From contig JAKEKT010000019.1 of assembly GCA_021495925.1 (NCBI GenBank), positions 186,001 through 250,000 on the forward strand: a DNA stretch of 64,000 nt, written 5' to 3'. Below the pieces are notes generated by a model. It was given only the letters and a program-made list of their open reading frames with translations, was not told where the DNA came from and made no database searches. The position numbers and the translations under genes were made by a program. The DNA comes from Diplodia intermedia. Lineage: Eukaryota; Ascomycota; Dothideomycetes; Botryosphaeriales; Botryosphaeriaceae. Shown one piece after another: positions 1 to 11,624 of the stretch (positions are counted from its first letter, which is position 1; each line of letters begins with the position of its first letter).

Positions 1-1127
1 CCCCGCAGGTAACCGATCCAACTCAAATGGCGCTCCACCAATCGCACGTCGCAAGTCCTGTTCTGGAGGCCACTCCCAGGCCAGAGCTCGGTCGGAAGTT
101 GTTTCAGTCGGTGGTTGCTTTCGCAATCCCTCCTAAGCCATTGAAAGACGGTGAGGCCCAGCAGAAGCTCACATTTCCAATCACTCCAGAAGACCAGGCA
201 AGCCTACCCTCAACCACCGAGGCCGGTCCGTTCGAGATGGCCACTAGGAAGGTGACGGAAAATTCCAGGATGTACCGTTTGCGTTGTGCGAAGTCGGCGT
301 CCGCGGAAGAGCATGTCTGGATCCGGCAAAACACCCACTGGCCTTCTGGGATGTTCTTGACTCTGAACGGAACCGTCCTTGAAATGCGGCAGAAATTGCA
401 GCATGGAAAGGACCTTCCAATCGACATCACGCCCTATCTTCGGCCGGGCGAGAATAAAGTCGAGATCTCCTTACTGAGACGTCCGAACGAAGAGAAGATC
501 TCCAATTTCCTTGTTGCTATCGAGATTGTTGGGGTTCAGCATTACGACAGGATCAAGGCAGAGTGCCTCTCGCAAAGATTGACACCGGCAGAAGAAGTAC
601 TCGATTCGATCAAGACGACGCTGAGCAGGTCGGCAGATGACGATGAAATTGCCATTGTCGACAGCAACGTTGCCATAAACCTCTTCGACCCTATGACGAA
701 ATGTCGGCATTGCGACATCCCAGTAAGAGGCAAGGAGTGTGTTCATCGCGAATGCTTCGATCTAGACGTCTTCCTGAACACTCGGCGTCGCAATCAGAAA
801 CGGCCAGACAGTCCAAGCACCGTGGATGATTGGAAGTGTCTAATATGCAATGGTGATGCACGTCCACAAAGCTTGATTGTCGATGGGTTCTTGATGGACG
901 TTATCAGCGAGTTGTCTGCGGCGGGCCAGTCAGAAACGAGTGCCATCATCGTGGATAGCGACGGCAACTGGAGGCCGAAGCCCGAAGACAAACAAGACGA
1001 TACACGTGTCTCTCAAACCCGCGCCTCACATAGCTCAACGCCTGGGGTCAGGAGGAGGACGCTGGGTTCCTCTACGCCAGCGCTCCAGGGCTCTTCGGCG
1101 CGGTCTGGAGTCATTGAGCTGGAGTAG
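1..1127 (+). CDS. SUMO E3 ligase, PINIT + SP-RING (MIZ) zinc finger, 5' partial
   Basis: The frame is open from the left edge (codons from base 3) through the first visible Met at 27, so the gene probably begins outside the window. Residues below count from that Met. About 50-180 resembles a PINIT domain. About 224-285 is an SP-RING/MIZ finger: a CRHC start, VRGKECVHRECFDLDVF, then WKCLICN and the family's trailing LIVDGF. The conserved CxH...CFD core and the WxCxxC end are intact. Proteins of this family (Siz/PIAS) stimulate SUMO transfer from Ubc9 to nuclear substrates. The tail of about 70 residues is Ser/Thr/Arg-rich and probably disordered. No intron is needed in the visible part. Family assignment is strong; whether it is the Siz1/Siz2 orthologue or another fungal MIZ protein cannot be told without the N-terminus. 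Confidence 0.85.
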   Translation, partial: PQVTDPTQMALHQSHVASPVLEATPRPELGRKLFQSVVAFAIPPKPLKDGEAQQKLTFPITPEDQASLPSTTEAGPFEMATRKVTENSRMYRLRCAKSASAEEHVWIRQNTHWPSGMFLTLNGTVLEMRQKLQHGKDLPIDITPYLRPGENKVEISLLRRPNEEKISNFLVAIEIVGVQHYDRIKAECLSQRLTPAEEVLDSIKTTLSRSADDDEIAIVDSNVAINLFDPMTKCRHCDIPVRGKECVHRECFDLDVFLNTRRRNQKRPDSPSTVDDWKCLICNGDARPQSLIVDGFLMDVISELSAAGQSETSAIIVDSDGNWRPKPEDKQDDTRVSQTRASHSSTPGVRRRTLGSSTPALQGSSARSGVIELE

Positions 1128-2545
1128 ATTTGCTTCCATTCGGCCTGCGTAACAACAGAGCTGGCCAAGGGCAAACGCGTTGCTGAGATATCTGATTGGC
1201 TATCTTATCGGGTGATCCGACTCCAGGTGAGCAGAATACTCCGGTCGTGGTTTATTTGTTCTGACAAAGTCCGCAGCGGCCATCTGCTGTTCAGAGCACG
1301 ACGGGCCGTCGATTGCAATATTCTGCAGATATCTGACCAACTCTATCACGAATACCAAGATACGGACATCACTCAAACATCATATTTTGTATCCGGTTGG
1401 AATACGGATGTTTATCGCTTCTCAGACATACGCAAGGACGGCGCATAGCGTATCACGAAAGCCTCATGGCTCACGGCGTTTCCCTGTCCTTATTCATTCT
1501 GCGATGGGGTTTTTGGACTGGCGCTTGCTCACGAGCTTAACGATTTTCATTTACACGGTCTGATGAAGAGGACCAAAAAAGGCATCTTACGGTTGTTTGC
1601 TTTTCTTTCCTTCCGTCCTTCGTTTCCCCTTCTCTATTTTGCTCCCTTTTTCTTCGAGAGATACCTGCCCTTAGGCACCCTGCACTACATTATTTTTATC
1701 CGCTCACCTTCGCGAGTATACTTCGACTCGGTTCTCGTATCTCCCGTTTCCTTCCCATCCCGGCGTTTAGCTCGAGCGTTTGCATATTCAATTCATTCCA
1801 AAGTATTCAAGTAAAAGGATACGGGAGAGGGGAAATTCTTTCGCTGGTTGTCCCTTAGTCATTTTCGGTTGTAAATTAAAAGAGGGGGTGTCCCTTTCAT
1901 CATATCGACAGCATTGTCAGGCAGAAGAATCTGCTACCTGTTGTGTTTCTTGGCCGTGTGATGTCTCGCGGGATGTAATTCGTGTGCGCACCGTCTGTCC
2001 TGCCGTCTCCCCTGCGGAACGCCATTCATTTATTTGACGCAGAGTCAAACGCTTTGTGCTTTGTTTTGCAAAAGAAAGGTGCCATGGATGCATGCATGAG
2101 GCAAAACGAGGCCTGTGCTTTTCCCCAAAACGTACAGCGGCCGGGATCCCCCAATGGTCACCACTTGAGGACTAATCGGCCGGCTCGCAGCTAAAGCACG
2201 GCTGAGTGGAACAGGAGGCCCACCTGTATCTTGCCCGTTCCCTCGTGTCCATCTTCCGGCTCCCCGCCTTCTTGATCTGCTTTGGTGGTATCATCTGCCT
2301 AGACCATCGGTCCCTGCTTTTGTCTTGCGGGCTCTTATCCCGTAGAGGATTCTCTGGCCCATGCTTTCTTCTGGAGTTGTTGCGCCCGTGTGGGCGTCTT
2401 TCCCGTGCGGGGTTCGTAACACAAATTAAAGTGAAATACATTAAACTACGTCTCTACATACGAAGAGAAACTGCTGAAGCAGTAAGACATGTAAAGAACG
2501 AAAATATTACATAGACATGCAGAATGCGCCAAGGGAAACAGCGGA
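1128..2545. other. Intergenic, convergent 3' flanks
   Basis: About 1.4 kb between the convergent MIZ gene and the GH16 gene. It contains a pyrimidine-rich stretch (about 1590-1770) and short open frames without codon bias, motifs or splice structure. I see no gene here. Confidence 0.5.
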
Positions 2546-3463
2546 CTACTTGCACGCTGTGCCGGTCTTGGCGATACTACTCGAGTCGCCAGTAGTGTCG
2601 GTGTAGCTATAGCTTTCGGCGGGGTTATAGTTCGTAATGCTGACATCTTTGACGGTCATGGTCCATGGCATACCCGCCTCCTCGCTGTACGTAGTGTTGC
2701 CGCCAGCCCACAGTCGCGTCCAGTACGACTTTTCCGGGTCACCGCCAGCCCAGGTGCCCATCCTGATCTTCGCAGGCGTTTGCGGAAAGTTTGCCCCACC
2801 AAGGGCGTCGGTGGCGTCAAGGGTTCGGACGGTGACGCCGTCGATGATCCAATCTATCCTCTCCTCGGTCCAGTCGATGGTATAGGTATGCCAAACATCC
2901 ACCGGGGTCGTCACGGCGTGGTCTCCTTCACGGTCAGACACGGTCCCGTTGCCCTTTCCGAAATAGTCCGAATGAACCATGGAGTTGTTGCCGCCAAGGA
3001 ATTCCTACAAAGCGGGTAAGCATCTGTTCCTCTACTACCGTACTGACAGGGGCCATATTACCCAATCAATTTCGTCCAACACATCGCTCGCCAGCGTGAC
3101 AGAGCTGACGATACCCTGCCCCGGTGATGACTTCATGGCAACAGAGACTCGGCCGTAGAAGATGTAGAAATCCGTCTCAATAGTCGGAGCTTGGTGTTGG
3201 CCCGAAATTGTGAAGTCGGCTCCCTCACTCGTGTACTTGAGAGTAGTGCCATCCGCTACCACCCATTTGCTGTCGACGTCATCACCCGAGGAAAAATCAG
3301 TGACAAGTGCGGTCGTCTTGCAAAGTCCAGTATTCGCCGGGCAGGGGAACTGAGAGCCGTTCATCGGGTTACAGCTCGTCGTGAGTTGTGCAGTGGAAAG
3401 AGGAATAAGGGCAGCAAATACGGCGGCCATCGCGCCACGCGAGAAATGGTTGAAGGACGACAT
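2546..3463 (-). CDS. Secreted Crh-like GH16 transglycosylase
   Basis: Two exons, 3463-3062 and 3004-2546, separated by a 57-nt phase-0 intron (3061-3005, GTAATA...TTTGTAG); the product is 286 aa. Residues 1-25 form a signal peptide. The join restores the GH16 catalytic motif DEIDWE: E131 (nucleophile), D133 and E135 (acid/base), followed by FLGGNN. Cys pairs near residues 31-48 and the motif WHTYTIDWTEERIDWIIDG are typical of the Crh/Utr2 branch, which links chitin to beta-glucan in the wall. Many Crh proteins have a Ser-rich tail and GPI anchor; here the protein stops soon after the catalytic domain (ends in GTACK) with no GPI signal, so it is probably secreted free. A TATA box lies about 90 bp upstream. 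Confidence is high for GH16 and good for Crh-like. Confidence 0.9.
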
Positions 3464-3549
3464 GTTGTCAAATCGAGGTGCGTTGAGTAATGGAAGAGGA
3501 GATCCTGATCACCTGCTGTAATGGAGGGAAGGAGTATAGATCACTGCAA

Positions 3550-3557
3550 TATATATA
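3550..3557 (-). promoter_or_regulatory. TATA box of the GH16 gene
   Basis: A TATATATA run about 87 bp upstream of the GH16 start codon, in the right orientation and spacing for a fungal core promoter. Inference from position only. Confidence 0.5.
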
Positions 3558-4487
3558 GGCCTGTCGGTTGCTCTGCGAGAGTACTGAATGCGCAAGGGGC
3601 AATAATCCTCGGCTAGTAATAAATCATCTACTATCGCGCCGATGATCTATAAAAGGAGGCGGGAAATAACGATTTTGTAGAGAGAGCTAACGCGGCTCAA
3701 GCCCGGCCATTTTTATATAGGGGTAATGTTGCAACCCCACCGCTGTAGTGTTACTCGTGTAGACTATTTGGGAAAGTGGGTTACTATCTAGTCTTAGTGG
3801 GCTCAGTCTGCCAAGACTTTAAACTGCTGAACTACGAGTTCAATGAGTTCAAGGGGTGAAGCCTTTGAACTGATGAATCGGTGGGGCGCACGTGACTTAG
3901 ACGCTCAGGGCATGTTTCCGGAATTAGTTTTCTGACTTCGCTGAACGGTCGCGATGTCCTGCATTCTGCGATCTGTGGTCGTACGTGAAAGAGGAGGTGG
4001 GTTTTGGGATTATAACTTGTAGTTGACTGACTGGTGACTGTACGTTGACTTGACTGCAACACTTCGTCGCGAATCAACTTAATAAGTTGGTTTAGTGGTG
4101 TTAGAACTATTATTCACGGTTATTTAAAAGAGAAGACAAATGACAAGCGGGCTTTAGAGTTTCGTTTGTAACCCTGTTTCAGTAATGGACCCCACTCTGG
4201 GCGCCAATAAGTCTCGTAGACATCTCGTCTGATAGAACTCAACACGGTCCCGAGCAGTCCGTATCCGGAGAAGTTTCCTGAATTTTCATTCCTGCATCCG
4301 CCTTGAGTCGCTTTATTGTGCGGTGCTCTCGTATGTACCAGTTACAGTATCACACATTTCGAACAGAGGGGGAAAAACCCACTTCGCAAGAGCCAAGCAG
4401 CCGACCATTCAATGTAACTCCTGTCCGCAAACCTGAGTATAGCTGGCTAAGCCTTCTCTGAGAACAGTTCACTTCGTCGGATCGGTT
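3558..4487. other. Intergenic, upstream of GH16
   Basis: About 0.9 kb of moderately AT-rich DNA beyond the GH16 promoter. All frames are frequently closed and no domain-like peptide is visible. It may be decayed accessory DNA since a HET relic follows directly, but nothing specific supports that. Confidence 0.4.
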
Positions 4488-4800
4488 GCTATGCCCCAGT
4501 ACAACGCAGTGTCTTGCTCCTGGGGCCCTGATTTGTCAGGTGACGGGGAAATAATTCTTCTCCAATTGGCAAACAGGCTGGCAGGAATTCTGCGTCCGCA
4601 AGAATCTTCAAAACCTTCCCCAGCACCTCCAGCTCCCGGACGAACCCATCATCTTATGGATGGACGCCATTTGTATTGACCAGACGAACGACAACGAGAA
4701 AGAGTCGCAAAATCGGCGAGAGGGGGCAGATTTGCAGAACGGCATTGCGTTTCCTTGCAGACAGAGGCGGGCGCACTGTCGAGCTACAGGTTCTGCCTTG
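4488..4800 (+). pseudogene. HET (heterokaryon incompatibility) domain relic
   Basis: From 4491 one frame reads QYNAVSCSWGPDLSGDGEI, matching the start of a HET domain (usually Y.AlSYvWG). It then loses similarity, and another frame picks up with FCVRKNLQNLPQHLQLPDEP followed by LWMDAICIDQTNDNEKESQ, the HET core (LWIDaICINQ.d..E...Q). Joining the two needs a frameshift near 4555-4570, where no splice sites occur. The rest of the domain and the C-terminal region are missing; reading frames close by about 4800. HET domains trigger cell death in fungal non-self recognition. The relic sits just upstream of two STAND-type genes. Confidence 0.7.
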
Positions 4801-5054
4801 TAGAGCGTCCTACGTGTCACAGCTGAGCCCCCCTGCACTTCGCTCACGCCATAGCCACCAAGGCTGATTCAGTTGCAGCGTCATCATCGGCCGGCATGGC
4901 GCGCGGGGAACCAATCATACAAATCGCAAAGGAGAAAACCAGTCGCATCCTCCAGCTTTGCCAACCGTTCCAGCGTCCTTGCACCAACACACTCGCAAGC
5001 TCCACAAAGACCGTCGTTTCTCCTCTTTCCAGAATCCAAGTAGATGCGTCCACT

Positions 5055-7949
5055 ATGGTTGATCCATATCTCGCCCTCGCAGCAGCGGGGAATGTTGCAC
5101 AGTTCGTTGTGTACGCCGCGCAGGTCATCTCCAAAGGCAACGAGATCCACCGCTCCAGAGGCGGCGCTTTGGTCGAACACGAACAACTCTCTGTCGTCAC
5201 CAAAGACCTTTCAAAGCTCGCGTCCGGCACAAAGTCATTCCTCGAGACGGCGCGACTTAGCAGCACTCTTGATGCCGACGACGAGGCTCTGTTGCAGATC
5301 TGCAGCGGATGTGACGATGTTGCGCAAGAGTTGCTTGGAGCCCTCGGCCGCGTGATGAGCCAGGGCAAGCAAGGCAGGTGGAAAAGCATCAGAAAGGCGC
5401 TCAAAGCTGTCTGGACGAAGGATGAAATCCGGGATATCGATATGCGGCTCTCGAACTTCCGCGATCAGTTGACGCTGAGGATCCTGCTGCAGTCTAAGCA
5501 TGTGCAGTGCTACCCCTCATCTGTACAGAATCCAGAGGCTTACGAAAGGCTGCCCAGGTACAAACTGGACTCAACCGATGCCAAACATACGCAGGCTCTG
5601 GACTCACTGGACGCAAAAGCGCGAGAGGTCTTATTGGCCCTCGCCAATCGGGACCAGCAAATCGATGACCACTTCACGGCTCAGGGATCCCTGATACGAG
5701 GACTTCATCTTGAAACAGCGTCCACAATCCAAGAAGAAGGCCGTAGAATCAACTGCCAATTGACCGCTGCTCACACCAACATCGAGCGCTTTGCTTCTCG
5801 GAGCGAGAACCAAGCCCAGCAAGTGTTGCAATCACAGTGCGATCTGGCCGAGCAAATAGACCAGAGCAACGAGGCCAGACAGACAGACCTTGCTCGTCTT
5901 GAGATGGAGGTGACACGACTTCAACAGGAGGCCCGTCAACAATTCGAGCGCATGCGTACGGAAATTGAGCAGCAAATCAAGTCGGTTGAAGGTCTTATCT
6001 CGAAGGAGAACACCGAACTCAAACAGCTCATACTATCGACGGCGGAAAGCATCAAGAACCAAGATGCGAAACAGCGACAGCGCTTCATAGAGCTCAGCAA
6101 TGCGAAGACTTTGGCGATCAGAGCTAAACAGATCTTTGTGGAACACTTGAAGGTATTAAAGATTGCGCTTTGGTTCATAGTACCAGGCTAACTGTATGCA
6201 GACTTTCCTGGACTTGCTCAAGCTCGATAACTTGCCGAACGTGAACGACTACATCGCGCAGTTCTCCTCGCTTCGGGTCAGGCTCTACCCGAAACCAGCT
6301 CAAGGCCAACTGACACAACCTCGAGCGGGTGCCATTTCGCAGCTTGGATATTTCTTGGCATCCAAGGAAATGACACTGCACTATCCTGTTCGGACGGGCA
6401 ATGTCCTCATGATCCAATTTTTCCTAGAAGCTGGGGCGCACAAACATCTGTCCGATTCAGCACAGGTTGAGGTCTACAATCTGGCGCTTCAGCCCTTGTA
6501 TCCCGAGTTTCCAGCATCCGTACCGGAGAAGGAGGTAATGACGAAACTCAGAACCACAGGGTGTATCATTCGGATGCTGAATGATCATGGGTTTGGGCAC
6601 GTATGGCATTCAGGAACCGTCAGGCCCGTGAGCAGCGGTTCTCGATGTCGGTATCTCAAGACTGGTATGCCGTTTGAAGTTACGACCAAAAATTGGCTCA
6701 TTAACGAACTGCTCGAAGAATCCCCACATCCGCTTCTAAAGCTCGCAACGACCTTGACAGAAGCTGTTTGGGACAGAGACGTTAAAGCAGTTCAAGCCAT
6801 CCTGAAAGATCATGGCACTCTCTGTACATTCATGGACGAAAAATTGGTACCCCCCCTCAATCCAGCCGTTCTTTTGGGAGACAGGACTATTGCGGCCATC
6901 CTGCTTTTCCACGGATCCTCGCGATGCGCACGCGATTTCCTGGGACAAACCCCATTTCACGTGCTCACGCAGTGCTTCGATACAGACATGTTCTCCTTGC
7001 TCTACAACCATGGACCTTGCTTCCACCACGAAGTTGGATTACAGCTTGCCTTGCTCCCCTGCATTTCGAAAAGCAATAACTCAGATACGCTGTCCTTACT
7101 CCTTGGCAGCTGCTCATGTACGGAAGATGCAGCAACAAATCTTCTTCCAGGACTGGAAAGTTTCTTTTTCGAAGGCAATTTGGACCTTTTGAAAATCATG
7201 TTCGACAAATATCCGTCACTCACAGAGTCCAGCCGGGAACTCTCGGTGGCATTACATGTGGTAGTCGAGCGATGCGACACTACGAGAATCAAGTTCCTCC
7301 TGGAACATTGTGCTAGCGCATTCACCATTGAAGAGCTGATTTCCGAGTGGTGCTCAGCCGGTACAGCAAAGCGACAATGCGCATACTTGTCGGTCATATT
7401 TACCGTATTGCTTCCAAGGCCGATATAATTATGTTCGTACTGGAAGCCATCAAGCGGGGGTACGCCAATGTACTCGAAGAACTCCTCGAACGTGGTGCTC
7501 CAGTCGAGACCCCGCAAGGGTGGGAGCCTTTACTGCGAAAGGCGCAACCGATTGGAAACAAACAAACCAGATGTATAGAGACTCTCCTCAAAAATGGCGC
7601 ACCGCCGCAGTGTTGTCTCAAATTCATTCGCTCTCTTGAAAACGTATACGAATCTGATGTATGCGCAAAACTTCTCAGGAGCCTCGGCGACAACCTATCG
7701 GATGTACAAGGCCCTCGACCATCCGAGGTAGACATGGAACTGGAACGTATCTTTGCTCTGGCAGTTGGTCTCATAGGAACAACAGAGTCTCATAGAAACA
7801 ATATTGAAGAGATGCTTGCCAACCTTGGCGTGGGCATTTCGTCCGACCTTCGCACTGCACTGCACACCAAGGTCCGCAGCAAGCCACAAGCGGGTTGGCA
7901 ATCAATACTACGCGATGAGTTCAGGACCGGCCAAGTCCAGGAACTCTAA
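5055..7949 (+). CDS. STAND-type N-terminal domain + coiled coil + degenerate ankyrin protein
   Basis: Start chosen at ATG 5055 because the homology to the NACHT neighbour begins there (MVDPYLALAAAGN versus MDPFNALGIAAAT). Exon 1 is 5055-6152. A clear 49-nt intron, 6153-6201 (GTATTA...GCTAAC...GCAG), joins in phase 0 to 6202. Residues 1-145 are the helical domain often found at the N-terminus of fungal NACHT proteins; about 180-366 is a long coiled coil. The rest is ankyrin-like (for example LLEHCASAF and VLEELLERGAPVE). There is no P-loop, so no NACHT ATPase. Near 7360-7446 the frame changes: either an 86-nt intron 7361-7446 (GTACAG...GGAAG, giving 919 aa) or a frameshift, since MFVLEAIKRGYANVLEELL inside the would-be intron looks coding. 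It may be a broken gene. Function is inferred only as allorecognition or defence. Confidence 0.65.
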
Positions 7950-8675
7950 TCGGTGTTGCTTCCGTATACATCTTCATGGTTTAGGAATCAGAGCGTGCCC
8001 GCAGATCCTAAAGTTTTTCATTATCCCAAGCTGGAGACAATCCACTGTAGTCTCCGTGTCTCAGTTTCAGATGAGGCAACCAGACTGAAGCGGTCAGATC
8101 GTATACTGTGAGCAGTATGGTACCTGTAACTATTTCAATCTCGATTCGATGGGAGGGAAAAAAACTTTCGTGAGCCTTTTGATAGCTTGTCTATGTAGAA
8201 GAGTGTGACACCTCTCTTGCAACGCAGAGTGCCCAATCCCTTTGCGGTAATTGACGATGGACGGGGCAGGGTGGTTGTTGGTCCGTGCTAAGCGCGCGCG
8301 TATCTTACCCGGAAGCCTGATGGCGATTCCAATGGGGTCCCGGGAGGTGGAGCACTGCCACGTCTGAGCCGCCCCCTTGGTCCCCACTCCGCCACCGCTC
8401 CCATCAAACGGCGGCCCCGACGTGCGCTCCAAGGAACAGGAAGCCAGCTGTCAAAGCCGCAACGATGAGAATTACCTGCGCGCGGCGAATCGGGCGTGGC
8501 GACGCTCAACACGTCAGCAGAACAGGAGACGCGCCGCGTAAGAAAGTAAGAATTCTTAGTAGGGCCCGCAGCATCCATTGTTTCCAGCCTTTACCATCCC
8601 ACCGACTTCCGTCATCCCCCGCACTTCCTTTCCTCTCCACCTCCCCCTGAAACTGTTTCTCGGGCGAAAAAAACA
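7950..8675. other. Intergenic between the two STAND-type genes
   Basis: About 0.7 kb holding the 3' flank of the ankyrin gene and the promoter/5'UTR of the NACHT gene; the last 100 bases are C/T-rich. No gene seen. Confidence 0.5.
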
Positions 8676-11624
8676 ATGGATCCCTTCAACGCCCTGGGGA
8701 TCGCGGCCGCGACGATACAATTCGTCGACTTCTCTGCAGCGCTCATATCCACGAGTCGCAGGCTGCGCAGGTCCAAGGCTGGAGAACTGCAGCTGGAGTC
8801 GGAAAGCCGGACGGTTGCTGAAGAGCTGGAAAGCCACGATGGGGAAATGAGAGATTCCTGCAACGGAGGCGGGCCTGGCCAGACTTCCTCTCAAACAGAA
8901 AAGCAGATCCGAGTCGTATGCGATGAGTGCGATGCTGTGGCGCAAGACCTCCTCCAGGCCGTGCACAAGTTGAAGGCCCGGCGGTTCTGTAAAAAGGAGA
9001 AGTTTGGAACCTTCAGGCAAGCGCTGCAGGCCATCTGGACCCCGGAGAAGATTGAACAGCTGGAGAAGCGTCTTGGGAATTGGCGATACCAGCTCATCCT
9101 TCTGATTACTTCGGCGTTGAGGTGAAAAACCCTTGCCTCTTTACCTATGCCCTTGGACCCACGCGCTTACAGAAAACACAGGGAGCAGCAAACCCGACTC
9201 GGCAGCCAAGTCCCCCTTGTCCAAAGCACAACAGCGCAAAACCACGGCAACGGCCAAAGATTCCTGAGATGCCTGCAAAAGAACAAGCAATACTACCCCG
9301 AAATCCACGGCGCCATCCTGGAGAACCCGATGCCGTCCGGCGGGGTCCACGCGCTCTCCTCGGGCAACGAGTTCGAGACGGACATCCTCTCCGCTCTCGC
9401 CTCCGACGGGACGGCGCAGAGCCGGGAAGACCGGATCCCCGACGCGTGCGAAGAGACGTTCGAATGGATCTTCCAGGAGCCCCCACCCGAGCAGCAAAGT
9501 CCGTGGGCCAGCTTCTCCGACTGGCTGCGACGCCAGGACCTGGACGACCAGCGCATGTACTGGATCACCGGCAAGGCGGGCGCCGGCAAATCGACGCTCG
9601 TCAAGTTCCTGTCGCGCCACCGCGCCACCCAAGGATTATGCCACGAGTGGGCCGGCAACGCGCGCCTGCTCTACGCGCGCTTCTACTGCAGCAGCAGCAG
9701 CAGCAACTCGGGGTCGTCGCGGGAAGGCCTCGTGCGGACGCTGTTGTACCAGCTGCTGCGACAATACCAACACCTCGCCGCAACCGCCTTCCCCGACCGG
9801 TGGGAGATGTTCTGCCTGCTCGGGATGCAGCCGGACTCGCCCATGACGGAGCAGTATCTGCAGCAGGGGCTGGAGCGGATGATCAAGTCCAACCCCGACA
9901 CGCGGTTCGCTTTCTTCGTCGACGGCCTGGACGAGTTTGCCGAGAGTCCGGACGCCGTGGCCGCCTTCTTCCAGAAGCTGGCGCTCGGCCCGAACATCAA
10001 GATCTGCCTGAGCAGCCGGCCCTGGGGCAATTTCAAGAAATACTGTGGATCTGGCCCCGCCCTGTGCCTGGAGGACCTGAACTATCCCGACATTGCCCAG
10101 TTCGCGCAGTCGAGGCTGGAGCAAAGTGCGGACTTCACCCACCTTTGCAGGCAGTCTCCGAAACAGGCGCAGGCGTTGGTGGAGGCCATCGCGGAGAAGG
10201 CCTCGGGCGTCTTCGTCTGGGCCGAGCTGATGCTCCGCCCGCTCCTCCAAGGCCTCCACGACGGAGAGAGGCTTTCGGATCTCCAGCGCCGCCTGGACGG
10301 CGCGCCCGGCGACCTGGACCAGATGATCCAGCGAGCGCTGGACAGCATCGAGCCGCAGCGCGCCGAGCACGCCTCGCAGATGTTCCAGATGGTGCGAGCC
10401 GCCCGGGCGCCGCCGAGTCTGCTCTGCCTCTCGTTCGCCGGCGAGGAGGACCCGCATCTGCCCTACGAGCACCCGGTCGAGCCCCTGACGGAAGAGCAGG
10501 AAGAGGCGCGAGCGGACCAGATGCGGCGACGGCTGTACAGCCACTGCAAAGGGCTCCTCGCGACCACCCCGCGCGGCGGTTCCGCCGTCGACTACCTGCA
10601 CCGGACCGTCCGCGACTACCTGCACCGCGGCTCCGTCTGGCACCACCTCCTCACCTCCCCCGCACCCACCGCTCCCACCGCCTTCAACCCGCACCTCGCC
10701 CTCGCCCACGGCTTCCTCCTCGTCCTCAAGTCCGCCCGCCTCTCCCAATCGCAATGGCACTTCCACCGCCTCGACCACCACTCCTCCCCCTCCTTCTCCG
10801 ACGACGAAGACCCCACCACCACCACCACCGCCGCCAACACCCCGACCTTCTCCGCCCTCCTCCTCTCCACAATCCACCACATCACCGCCTCGTCCAGCCC
10901 CTCCTCCCCACCCCCGCACTACTACCACGCCCTCCTCGCCGCCCTCGCGCACGCCACCCACGCCCTCGTCCGCCGCGAAGGCCACTGCCCCCAGCAGCAG
11001 CAGCAGCAGCAGCACCCCAACGGCAGCAATCCTCGCTGCTGGTGCCGCGGCGCCGCCGACCACCCGGACGACGGGCCCTTCCTCGCGCTGGCGATCCGGC
11101 TGCAGCTGCTGCCGTACGTCGAGCGGCGGCTGGACTGCACGTGGCTGCTGCCGCCGGGCGAGAAGAGGAGGTGCGGCGAGGAGAGGGGGGCGGCGCCCAT
11201 TTTGCATTTCGCCGTGGTTTCGTCGTCGTCGTCGTCGTTGTCGGCGGCGGGGTCGTGGGAGGGAGGGGGAGAGGGGGAGTCCGAGGATGAGGAGGAGGAG
11301 AGGGGACGCAGGGCGAGGTTGATTGCGATGTTGCTGGAGTGGGGTGCGGATCCGAATTACGATGCCGCCGGCGGCGCGGGGCCGTCGCCGTGGGAGGAGG
11401 TGGTCATGGGGGGTGGGGTGGAGGAGTTTGGGGAGGAGGTGTGGGAGGAGTTTTTGCGGTATGGGGCGGACAAAGCGGTGTTGGTGGAGTCGGGAGAGGA
11501 GGATGTGAATTTGGGCTCGACGGGTGGGAGGAGGAGGAATAAGCGTAGGTGGTATAGAAGGGTTTGGAGGCGGGAGGATGGGAGAGTGAGGTGGAAAAGT
11601 AAGAAGGGCGAAAAGTCGGCGTAG
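8676..11624 (+). CDS. NACHT NTPase (fungal NLR-like) with terminal ankyrin remnant
   Basis: Exons 8676-9121 and 9173-11624 are joined by a 51-nt phase-2 intron (GTGAAA...TTACAG), giving 965 aa. Residues 1-150 form the same helical N-terminal domain as the upstream ankyrin protein (shared ALxAxWTxExI and NWRYQL/NFRDQL segments). The NACHT domain has Walker A GKAGAGKSTLVKFL near 282 and Walker B FFVDGLDEF near 394, followed by the sensor-like CLSSRPWG. After a Ser/Pro/Thr- and His-rich stretch, one ankyrin-like unit (MLLEWGADPNYD) appears near 865. Fungal NLR-like proteins of this type sense ligands through C-terminal repeats and signal through the N-terminal domain. Only one repeat is visible, so the sensor region may be reduced. 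The 3' half is far more GC-rich than exon 1, with simple-sequence runs (CAG, GTC, GAG). Confidence 0.88.

Noticed and set aside
9636..11207. 523-codon minus-strand open frame
   Set aside because: Antisense to the NACHT exon; its composition simply mirrors the GC-rich codons of the real gene and it has no motif.
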